Assembly: GCA_003260075.1 (NCBI GenBank)
Contig: QLIY01000391.1
Span: 62,001 to 126,000, forward strand
DNA: 64,000 nucleotides
Source: Phallusia mammillata
Taxonomy: Eukaryota; Chordata; Ascidiacea; Phlebobranchia; Ascidiidae
Reading direction: 5' to 3'
Position numbers and translations under genes: made by a program
The notes under the pieces: model-generated
The model's input: only the letters and a program-made list of their open reading frames with translations
Told to the model about the DNA's origin: nothing
Databases searched by the model: none
Shown: positions 13,301 to 25,300 of the stretch, one piece after another
Position numbering within the stretch: the stretch's first letter is position 1
How the letters are laid out: each line of letters opens with the position of its first letter

Positions 13301-16300
13301 AATGCTTGCGGGAAGGGATTTTTTCCGCCAATAGCTATGCAGTTGTGATATGTAAAAACAAGGCATGCATACAGTTCAAACAATTGGTACTACGTGAACA
13401 CATTGCACGATGCAATGGTTCCAAAGGTTTGTGCGATTATAATTGATCCTCGTGGCAACATTTTGTTTTTGACGCACGAAGTCGTGCATACTTCAGTCAT
13501 GCTTGCGTGAAACGAACACATTAACCGTCACAAACAGATTGACTTTCTCAAGACATTTTGCCTTTAGATACTCGAAAGACTGGGATGGAAAGGCAAAGGT
13601 GGACGGTTCGACCTTCTTCCTCTTTTACTTCAAGCAAACGGTCAGGATCCAGAATTGTTTGAGCTTCCACCTGACCTTATACTGGAAGTGCAGCTGCGTC
13701 ATCCTAGGTGATTCTACGATTTTTTGGTCTTGTATTAAAATGTTGATTGATAGTTTTTGGCAGATCTGTGCTTGATATTTTGCATCGTTTGCCGAAAATT
13801 TTGCAAAATATTACATGAAGCTCAAATTTTTTCTTGGTAGTGTTTTTGCATAAAACAATCATGGATGACCTAATTTAGCCCCTGGCAATTACGTCATTCG
13901 AATAACAGTCAAAGGCCAAACAATAGTAAAGAATGCGGATGAACTCTGTACTATTTATCAGGACTTATACGTTATTATTAAATTAAAAAATACTAACATT
14001 ACAGTTACCGCAAAAACAATGCGGTTATAAACACAAACACACACCAACATAACAGCCACTCTGTTGCCCAAAAAAGCTCATGGGAAAAACACATTCCTTG
14101 GGTATTGTACTTCATAAATGTTTTTTTTAATTTTAGATTGTTTGCGCAAACACGATTAACCTAAATTTATTCGGTGACATTTGTATCTACGACACGTAAA
14201 ATATCAACTTATTTTTAACGTCACGAACGCATTATTTTTTCGCACGATCTGTCATCGGCGCATGGCAAAAAGCGTGTACCATCTGCAAAACGATCAGTGA
14301 CGTTAAAGACTGCGTTATAGCGTATACGTTATATTTTTAAACCCATGCGGTACCTTTCCCCTACAATCACGTTTGGAATTTGGAAGCATGCGAAAACCCA
14401 CTCTCTGGCGCCAAACCAATTCCGATCAGGACTTACACACGCTGTTATATGAGATGTTTACCAAAGAAGCACTTCCATGTCGGTTTGTATTATATAGTAA
14501 GCACTTTTGTCACTTTTTATGCAGGTTTGAGTGGTTTAAGGATCTCGAGTTCAAATGGTACGCGGTCCCGGCTGTGGCCAACATTGGTCTTGACATCGGG
14601 GGCGTTTTTTTCCCGGCCTCACCTTTCAATGGCTGGTTTATGGGAACTGAGATTGCCCGTGATCTGTGCGATTTGCAGCGTTACAACGTTCTTCCGGTAG
14701 GTTATTGGGGTGTTGTTAACAAGTTGTGCTTTTCAGACGTGTTTAGGTTTAAGGTTTTTGAATAAAAAAGGTATGATATATGTATGACTTTATCGCTTCA
14801 TTTGAGCAATTATGCCGACTTCCGTGCCTAATTCGGGGTACTTTAAAATAATTTCTGGTTGATGCCAGACTGGCATTTACAAAATCCGGCCCTAATCCCG
14901 GGCCTTCTCACAAACTGCATTGTTCATAACTGACCACAAATTCCATGTTTTTGCCCTTTTAGCAAAATATTAATATACCTTACACTGGTTTGTCTTTGTT
15001 ATTTACACTACATGGTAGGCTGCTGCTAAAACAACTGTTTTTTAGGAAGTGGCAAAAAAGATGGGTCTCGACATCCGCAAGACCTCGTCTTTATGGAAAG
15101 ACGTCGCACTGTTGGAAATGAATATTTCTGTTCTGTACAGCTTTCAGGTGTGTAGCCAAAAATATCTTCCTAAGCTTGTAATGACAGTATAAATAACTCC
15201 AGCGCATCCAACCTCGTCCACCAACTTTGCGCTGATGCCCCATTGCCTTTGGCTTACCCAGTTATTAACTCAACTCTTCTGTATACATAATTATATTTTT
15301 CAGACGGACAATATCACAATCATGGACCACCACACAGCTTCTGAATCCTTCATGAAGTTTTTCACCAATGAGATGCGACTACGTGGCGGTTGTCCTGGCG
15401 ACTGGGTGTGGCTCGTCCCTCCAATCTCAGGCAGTGCGACCCCGGTTTTTCACCAGGAAATTGTCAACTACATGCTGAATCCTGCATGTCTTTATCAGGT
15501 GTGAACTTACGCTGTTTATTCCCATTTTTGCTGCTTGGAAATCTATTGAATCTAAGTCTATATAAAATGTTGATGTAGAGTAAATATCATGTTTTGTTAT
15601 TGTATTTTAGCCTGATCCATGGAAGTACTACAAGTGGAAGAACAATGAGCAGTTCGGCAAAGCCAAGAAGAAAATCAACTTTAGGGAGCTGGCCAAGTAT
15701 GTAAAGCACTAAAATAAACAAACTTTTCTGCGAGGGACGGTTCCTTGAAATTTATTTAAAACTTTTGATAACAATTAATATCAAATAAATTTCTAGCGTT
15801 ATGCACGGCAGCAATTCGTCAGTTAAAATAACAAATCTGATTACAATTGCAAAATAAGTAAATTTCTGTCACACTCAAAAATGTAGATGAAACTGGATCA
15901 GGTCGTTTTTCCCCAAATAAGTAGGCGACGATTTAGTTTTAGGAATACGGTATTTTCTTGTTGTTTGCATGATCGGTCATCCAAAGACTTGGCTGAACCT
16001 GTTGAATTTTTAACCTGCAAGCTTTGCACAGTTATCATCTTGTGTAATTTAGTGTGTGTGGCGAAAAATGGTAAAAAATATTTACACTGCTACAAATCTG
16101 ACCCATAATTGTTACAGGTCGGTTCTGCTCACTTCAACCATGATGACAAAGGCCATGGCGAGTCGAATCAAGGCCAGCATCGTGTACGGCACTGAGACAG
16201 GAAAATCGTATGACTACGCAAAAACCCTACAGGAAATGTTCAACCACGCGTTTGATGCTAAGGTCAGTTCTAGAATATTCCATCTCAATTAGTGGCAGAT

Positions 16301-19300
16301 TGGTAACATTTGTGGCAGTAAACTTTTACGAGAGTACGACACTCAGAGGAGGAACGGATATTGTGTTTTATTACCAAAACCAGTTATTGTCAGGTTGAAT
16401 GTCACTGCACATAGGCTATAGCATTTCCAATAGTTACATTGCTTTTCACCAGTTCCTCTAAACTGACCTTTTTTGAACCAATAGGTCGAAAACGCGAACT
16501 TTAAATTGTCCAAACTACCATTATACGACAAGAGTATATTTTTGGATAAAGCGTTTGTTGGTTGTCATGGACATTTTGTCTTTACAAGCCCCAAAACGGT
16601 TTATATGTGATTGAAACCGCCTAAAAAATCAGGTGAATTGGGTCCTAATGATGTGGTGATAAAAAATACTGTACCTTTATGGATTTTATTGTGAAAGTAC
16701 CGGATGGAATGCATCTTTGACCAAATATATCAGTCTATATCAAGTGCACCTGTCAGAAATGTCGAACAATATCAATTATTTTGCCGACATGTTTTGCTTT
16801 TAATTTTGTGCACACGTGGGCACTTTAAAAATCCCCCCCCCCGCACCTGTCAGAAATGTCGAACAATATCAATTATTTTGCCGACATGTTACGTGGGCAC
16901 TTTAAAAAATTGACCTTGTGTTTTATCGGAATTATGACACAGCGTCAACTTATAGTGTAAACTCCTTTGTCGATTAATCGTTTGAACTTGACGCTTAACC
17001 AAACCTCTTTGTTGGATTAAACAAACCTCACCAAGTAAAAAACCCACTTAACAAACATAAGACTATAACAATGTTTTGTCCTATCCCACCTAACTTAAAC
17101 ATTACCATGTTCTCGTGGTTAAAATCCGCCTTAGTCAGCCAAAAAAGTGGTAAAATGTTTGTTGGGAATGGGGAATTCGTACATTAGCTTACGACTTGTT
17201 ACGTTCCTGGCAAACAGTCCATATAATGCTCGAGTCATTTTGTAAGCTTACGTGTGGAAGCTGTTTCCACTTACCAAAGGAAAACTATCAATCAAAAGGA
17301 ATGAGACGCTTTAAATGGTACTGTCTAGCGCAGTGATCGATAATGCTCGAATCCACTATCCTTCTATTCTCACCACCGTCAAATTTAGGCAACAATACCG
17401 ATGGTTGACATTTGTACCATACTCAAGTTTGGTGGATGATTTGTTGATATACTAGTGTTGACTGAACTTAATTGTTTTATGGTTTGGTGGTTAACGGCTT
17501 GAAAAGCTGCCATTGTGTTGAGTTTGGTCGCCCAATTCTGGGCTAGCCGGTCGAAATAAAGTTTCCAAAAAGTTCTGAGAGCAAAAAAAATTAGCATCAG
17601 TTTTGCTGACCACCTAAACTTGCATAGCTAGCCAAAATGTTCCAATAAGCAACATGTGCAATAGTTGTCAAATATTCTTCTTCTTTAGCTTTACGCGATG
17701 GACGAATTCGAGATGTGGAAGATGGAATACGAGACACTAGTTTTGGTGGTAACTAGCACATTTGGAAACGGCGACCCGCCCGGGAATGCTGAGGTTTGTT
17801 AAGGTTCGATTGCCAGTTATGCCTTTATCTCACCTTGGGTGCGTGTTTTAGACTTTTGCCGAATCACTGCACAAGCTGAGCAATGAAAACAAGAACACTG
17901 ACGGAACTAAGTAAGTATCGGCGAACTATGTCACGTCTGATGGTCACTGAGGCACTTAAAAATTTCTGATCGATTTCAAAGATAAAGCACCACGCGTTTT
18001 TTGTCTGCACATTAGTGAAATAATTGTCTGCGAAATATCAGCGTGTTTTGGCGCTGTTTCTCAGACAAATGAGCAAAATGATTGTTTTGTTTCCAATACA
18101 GTAGCCGGCTGAATACATACTTACATAAAAATACATAAAAGCTTGAGTTGTTGTTTTAGCTAATAACGCGCTAAAGGAACGGGAAGCACTTGTTTGTTCG
18201 GTTCACGTTGACTAACTATGCACATCGAGTGAAAACGAAACCCCTAAGACTTAGGGCCTAAGTATTTTGGTCTCGGTTATTCCCAAGATCAAATATGGCC
18301 TGGGGGGGGGGCTAAAGGAACGGGAAGCACTTGTTTGTTCGGTTCACGTTGACTAATTATGCACATCGAGTGAAAACGAAACCCCTAAGACTTCGGGCCT
18401 AAGTATTTTGGTCTCGGTTATTCCCAAGATCAAATATGGCCTTGTATATGGTTTAAGTTAAGCGTGGGTATTTCCAGACCAGACGTTCCATGGAAAAGAT
18501 TTAAGAGTGTTCCCACGTGCACACCGACCGATCGCAGGTCTTCAGCGAAACGATCAAAACTCACAAGCAGGGACAGCTTCAGTACAGAAAGACAGGGACC
18601 CCTTGCAAATGTCAAGTAAGGAAATATTTTTAGGAACACTATATGCGGACTTGAAAAGTAATGTAATTATAAACATAACTGCCAAAGTACTGGTGTATAT
18701 AGAACACTTCATGCAGACGTTTCAACAATCTCTAAGTGCTGATTATACCGTGTCATATTGACAACCTGGACGGATGATGACAACAGGGAATATTTTTGTA
18801 TTTACAACCAAGCCTAAACTGGCAAAATTAATTACCAATGAACTCATTTTTAGCTTTGGTGTTGTTTCTTCATAAGGTTTTCCGTGTTCGGTCTTGGGTC
18901 ACGGGCTTATCCAAACTTCTGCGCCTTCGCTCACGCAATGGACAGCTTGTTTGGTGAGATGGAAGGCGAGAGGTTACTGGAGATCGGTGAAGGAGATGAA
19001 TTAAGCGGACAAGAGGAAAGCTTCCAAAACTGGGCAAAGGAGGTTTACAAGGTCAGGTTTAATACCACATTTCCTTATCTACCCCCGACATGCTTTTTTG
19101 GTTTGATTTCTGGTAATCATGAAGCACGGATAATGAATCCATTTAAAAAAATCCATTTTTTTTCTGTTCAATAAATAGTTCTATGAGCCTTTCAAATAAA
19201 ATTAAATTTAAATTAGGAAACTACACGATAATATGCCCACCAGTTTTCCAAATAAACGGCATAAGCAACTAAATGTCAAGACGTTCGCCAAATGAGATGA

Positions 19301-22300
19301 CATTTGTCGACATATGATGGAAAAAAACGTGTCGCTTTGTCATTCCCTTAAGTGACAGAATGTAATTGTGCGTTTTATTAGGTTTGGGCAGCGTAAAAAC
19401 ACACACAATGTTAAACCCTTTCAAAACACAATGTTAAAGCCACAGTTTCAAATAAGTTATTTGAAAAACAGCTGAGACTGACAGCACATTTCAATCCGCA
19501 TGTGAATTTCTCATGCGCAATGTCATAAATAAATCGATTTCGTCAAACAAATATATTTTATTCAATTTTAGCGTAGCAAATAAAATATATTGAATATGCA
19601 TATTTTGGTTAAATCGATTTTAATATTACATTGCCCTTAAGAAATACGCAGACCGGTTAAAATGAACTAAAATATTGAGCTGTATTACGTTTACATCACT
19701 TGCATCAACGTGGTATTATATACAGACGGCCTGCGACACCTTTTGCGTAACCGGTGACGGAACTGATATGTCGCAAGCAAGCTCTTCTCTTGCTGTTCCT
19801 CCGTACGAGAAGTCGCTGTTCCGCGTAACTGTACAACCATACGACAAGGACGAACAGGAGTATATTGACGGTAGGCTAAGTTCCGATGCACAATTCATAT
19901 ATTGTCTGATCCAGCCATGTTTTCAATTATAAAGTTCCATAATGAAGTCATTTTTTTCAGTAAAAAATTTACGTGTTTAAACACAATCTTTGTAACTAAA
20001 CATAACGAACCACCGTTTGCCAAGCCCATTGAAGGCGTTATACGGAATCAGTCGGTCACCAAATATTCTCATCTGGCATGGCGTAGGCTAGAACATCTGT
20101 GATGAGACTCGAACCCACGACAGGAATCTTTCTATAGGCTATCGCCGGCTTGACCAGCATCGGTTAGGATGAACATAAGTTCACAACAGGAATTAGCCCT
20201 GAAGCGTTTATGTAGCCTAGACCAGCGATCATGGCACAATAAACATATATAACAAAAAATATAATAATCATCTAAATTTGGCTTTTCAGTGTTGGCGAAA
20301 CTGCATCGCAAAAAACTGTCGCCTTGTAAGATCAAACGGCGAACCAACTTACAATCGAAAACTTCCAGGTAAGACTGAAATATTGGCATATAGCATGGTA
20401 AAAAAACACAACCTCCAATTGTTCGTTGTAGCCGATCGACAATCAAAGTGGAGTTGGACAGCGACAATTCAAAGTATCTGCAATTCAAGCCGGGCGACCA
20501 TTTGGGTATTTACCCATGCAATGACCAAAAGCTTGTCAAAGGTGCGTATATATAGGCTGGAATGAATTGTTGGAAAATTGTGTGCTGTCGTGACACTGAA
20601 TTTTTTTGTTGTGCAACAGAACTTGTCATGCGCCTGAAGGACGCACCTGAAGAGCATACTTTGATTCAGCTTGAATTCAGCAAGAAGGTTCAAAACAAAA
20701 ACGGTATGAGAAGAAAACTAAAAAAATGACATACATATTAATCAACAATTCCTCATTTCGATTTTTGTGTATGTCAACTTGATACACAAGTATTGTTAGA
20801 TTTCAATAAATGACTGTCAATACCACTTGTGTATAAAGTAGGTTTTAACAAAAACCACTTGTATGAATGAGAAGCTTTCAATAAATGCCCACCATGCATT
20901 GCCAGCTGTTATGGGCCTTTTAGACAAATAAACCATAATAATTCCATTCAACACGTAAACCCAAAACAAGCAGCAATTCTTTGACAATTTGCTTCCATCT
21001 GTTTTAAAGGTGTGTCCGGCGATACCTGGGTCAGTGATATTCGGTTGCCGCCATGTACCATGTGGACAGCCTTCTCGCGGTTTTTGGACATCACTACTCC
21101 ACCCACTCCCAAATTGCTGCGTTTGTTGGCCGACTGTGCTGTAAATGAAAAAGAAAAGGAACAACTGGAGTTGCTCGCCGAGGTAAAAATTAACTGGTCG
21201 CATGACCAATCGGTATCACAAGAATTCAAATCTATTTTCGAGACGACTTTTTGACAACTCCGTAAGTCAAAAATAACTTACCAAAAGGATTACGTTCAAC
21301 AGAAATTTTTTTGGGGAACATAAATGATAGAAATAAAATCTAGTTGAGCAGTTTTTCCAACCTAGTAATTTCAAGTGCAACGTCATGCTAACGAAGGAAA
21401 TGATGTAACAAACTTTTTTTATAGCAAATAAACACGGGAAACTTCCAACTCGGTGAAGTGTTCGACGACATTTACCAACACACAACAATATTTTCGGATC
21501 ACTACTCATGCCTGAAACCACTGTAAAATATTTTAATCCCTCAGAAAGGTTTATTCGAGTTTAAATTAATATTTCATACACTTTCAAGTTTCGCTCGAAT
21601 GCATTTTAATTTAATGAAAAAATTGTTATCTTTTTACCTATCCCCAAAAAATAACTTCGATCATGATACTGTTGCTTGTGGCTATACTGCTTCAGTATAC
21701 GTTGCGAAGCATTTCGCCCGCCACCTCTCATACAACCCTTTTGAAGTTCTATCGCGTTAGCTGAGGTATTGATACGTTGCTGTTTGTCAAAATGTACACC
21801 TTGGTGGGATTGGGTTCATTCGGGTTCACAGCATATACCGCAACCAATGGTAGTATATGGCTGCCGCAATTTCCTCAGCCAAACACATAAGCCAATCTTA
21901 CTTTACACCGAAAGCTAATCAAATATACCTACACCCTGTATATGTAAAGATCGGTCCGGTTTATGTCCATTTCTTTCCGCTGCATTGGTTTGCAATTAGC
22001 GGTTGCTTTTGGATTTCAACGCTTTCGTACATTGCGGAGTGTACAGAGAGTAAAGTGCTCCTCCAAGTGGTGTGTGATCTATGCCCAGTAGAAACGAATT
22101 GCCTGTTAGATAACAACCAAAATATTTTAGTACAAATACAAGAGTTAATGATTCCTTTTATTCAGTACAGTAATTACGTTCTTACTTAGTCAACGTATAC
22201 TGACTATCTTTTGGATTTTCCTCCTTAAAAACACTGTGACAAAACGTAATCCTATAGTGGTTGGTCCATCGGTATCCAAAACAAATGTCAACAACATTTC

Positions 22301-25300
22301 AAAGTACCGCAGAACTTTGGGTTCTGACAAGGCCGTTCTTAAGGTTGAATAAGACTGGTCTCAATCGACATAATACGACGTGGTCAAGAAACAGTTTCCT
22401 CCGTCTGTGTTAGAAGGAATTTGGTGGTTTGCTTTTGCAACCAGAGGGTTATAAGCCACAGACGACATTGTCCAATCGCTCCTGCAATGTAATAATGCCA
22501 TTTAAATAGTCGTGATATTCGTCAGATTCGATGCCATTTAATTCAATATATTCGATGCCATTTAATTCATATTTTCCAATATTCCTTTTAGGTCATGGTT
22601 ATTAAAAACTTAAAAATTACAGCCAGAAACTTTTTCTAAACTTTTGTCAACACGCGAAAGTTAATTAAGACCCTTGCAGTACACACAAAACCGGATGTTA
22701 CCAATTTATTTGATTAAAGTTATCAAACTTGCGCACGAAGAGTTCGCTTTTGGTATTATTCCTGGCTCTTGCCTATTGTTAACTAACTTATAGCTACAAA
22801 GCCAAACATACTCACCTACAAAGCCAAACATACTTAGGCAAGACCTTACCTTCGTGAGCTTTCAAAATAGATGGCATGATGCCACACTTACAGTGGCCAA
22901 CTAATGCAAACACAAAATAGTCCGTATTATCATACTTGTGGTGTTAATGCTAAGCATACAAACCTTGTGTTTCTGATGGTGAAATGGCGTCTTATGTTGT
23001 ACAAACCATTGCAAGTTCCAGTCAACTAGAAAGCTAGCCATACGCGATCTTTTTGGCTGGAATTTCTCGCAAAATGTTTCTTGCAATTGCAGTCAAAGCC
23101 CCGACAAGAGGAATATAGTCTCATATTATTCATAGTTTAGCTTCAGTCGTAGTTGTTCACTCCTCAGTGACTTAATTAACTTCAGACTTTAACACAGCTA
23201 CTAAAGCTTGCGCGAGACTTTGCACTTCCAGTAATAAAGTCGTCCACGTTAATTGCTCGACGCGCCGCATCTCCGAAACTTGGTGCTTCCTTCCAGCAAT
23301 TTATGCGCAATCATAGTACTCACAAGGCGTTTGTTTTTACGGCCGGTAAGCATGCAGCACAGTGTACAGCATGCTGCTTTAAGTTTGCTACACTCTGAAA
23401 ATGTTTGGTTTCACGGCGCTACAAGGGCTGAAATGTCCACATTTTGTTTTCAAAGGTTGTATGCGTTTTGTCAAAGTCTTGGCTGGCACTACAAATATAT
23501 TTCAATGTCACGACGAAGGATTCATTCTATAAAAAATAGAGCGAATGTCATATTGTATTTCCTTGTCTTGACACAATTGTTAACTACCAGTCTTCTAGTC
23601 TCGTTGGGCCACTTTTTGAACAGCGAATTTGTAAACTCATAATATACCAACAAATAGAAACATGAACACCTAAAGCCGTAACAAAAATACACAAAACATG
23701 ATGATGCTGGTACTAAAGGCATATGCTTTACCAAACTCAGTTGCAAGTTACTCTTACCACTTACCCGTACATTTGTTTAGGGCAAATCAGAGTACGAAGA
23801 CTGGAAGTTTCAGAAGGTTCCCAATCTTGTGGAAGTTCTAGAGGAATTCCAGTCAATCCAGGTCGAGCCCCCGTTGCTTCTCAGTCAACTTCCACTGCTG
23901 CAGTGTCGATATTACTCGATCAGCAGTTCGCCAGCTGTTCATCCTGGCGAGATCCACTGCACCGTGGCCGTGGTCAATTATCACACTCAAGGTATGTTTT
24001 CAGTCTTTCTGCTTCTTTGGCTGTATTTGTTTCGACGTTTTAAAACTAACCGGAGATTGGAAATAGTAAAGTTTTAGTCACTGTCAACAAAATTCGTTGG
24101 AAAGTTTTTTTTAGCAATTATACCATTGGATTTATGTTTTAATATTATCAGCGAAACGGAATAAAGATAAATATAAACAAGTCAGTTTAGTATATTAACA
24201 TTTTTGTATATATAAGAACACTAAACACTGACTTGCTTGATCAACCAAGCTTCAGAAAGATTGTATGCAGTTAACACAATATTCTGCAGACGTCTCAACT
24301 TTTCAAACATCGCTAGTCACCTTACTCTGATGGTGACAACCAGGTTTTTTTTTAGGTTTGGTTTGGGTGACCGCTAAGTAGTTTTAAGAGAGGGGGGGGG
24401 GGTCAGAAAGATTGTATGCAGCTAACACAATATTCTGCAGACGTCTCAGCTTTTCATACATCGCTAGTTACCTTACTCTGATGGTGACAACAGCGATTGT
24501 TGAAACGACTACAAAAAAGTGTAATCCCTACATACAAGACCCCTGTTTGTTTCGGCTTTCTTTTAGTTGTACCTATATTAAACGTAAAGTACAAAAACTA
24601 CTAAAAAGTCATGGTCATCGGGGGGGGGGGTTGACACGTCTACAATGTATCATATCTAAGAACCTTGAATATTGTGGATCGTGAAATGTCAACATAATAA
24701 AGTATTGTGAAAATATCTGGGGGGGGGGTTATCCTAGTAGGTTTTTTACTGTTAGGTTATATTCGTTGATTTCGGGATTGAAGTCATTTTAGTGACAGAT
24801 ATATCATATCTAAGAACCTTGAACATTGTGGATCGTGAAATGTCAACATAATAAAGTATTGTGAAAATATCTTTAGGTGGCAAAGGTCCTTTGCATCATG
24901 GAGTTTGTTCAACTTACTTGGACAACGCAGACTCTGATGAAGTGATTCCCGCATTTATTCGTCCGTAAGTTTATAGTTTTTCTGTGAATCAAATTTGTGA
25001 TAAAATTGTACGCAGTAAATTTCACTCTTTTAACGAAATCCCTTTGCATATAAAGCAAAAAAAACAATGTACGAAATTAACGTAAACTTTTTTTAGAGCT
25101 CCTGCCTTCCACCTACCGGAGGACGAAAGTTTACCCTGTATGTTGGTTGGCCCAGGAACGGGAATCGCTCCTTTCCGAAGTTTCTGGCAACAGAGGATCC
25201 ACGACACTACCCCAGCAAGTAAGAACGTAAAATATTACCTAGGTAATAGCTATGCTATGCTCAATGATTCTATACAACTACGACTGAAAATTAATAACCC

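Noticed and set aside
14373..14765. Open frame extending NOS exon 11 upstream
   Set aside because: Only 14525-14696 matches NOS. The upstream part lies before a clear acceptor and has no similarity.
20104..20156. Functional tRNA gene on the minus strand
   Set aside because: A- and B-like boxes are present, but no cloverleaf acceptor or anticodon stem closes. Called SINE-like instead.
21857..22189. A 110-codon open frame in NOS intron 24
   Set aside because: NOS similarity joins directly from exon 24 to exon 25, and the frame has no domain.
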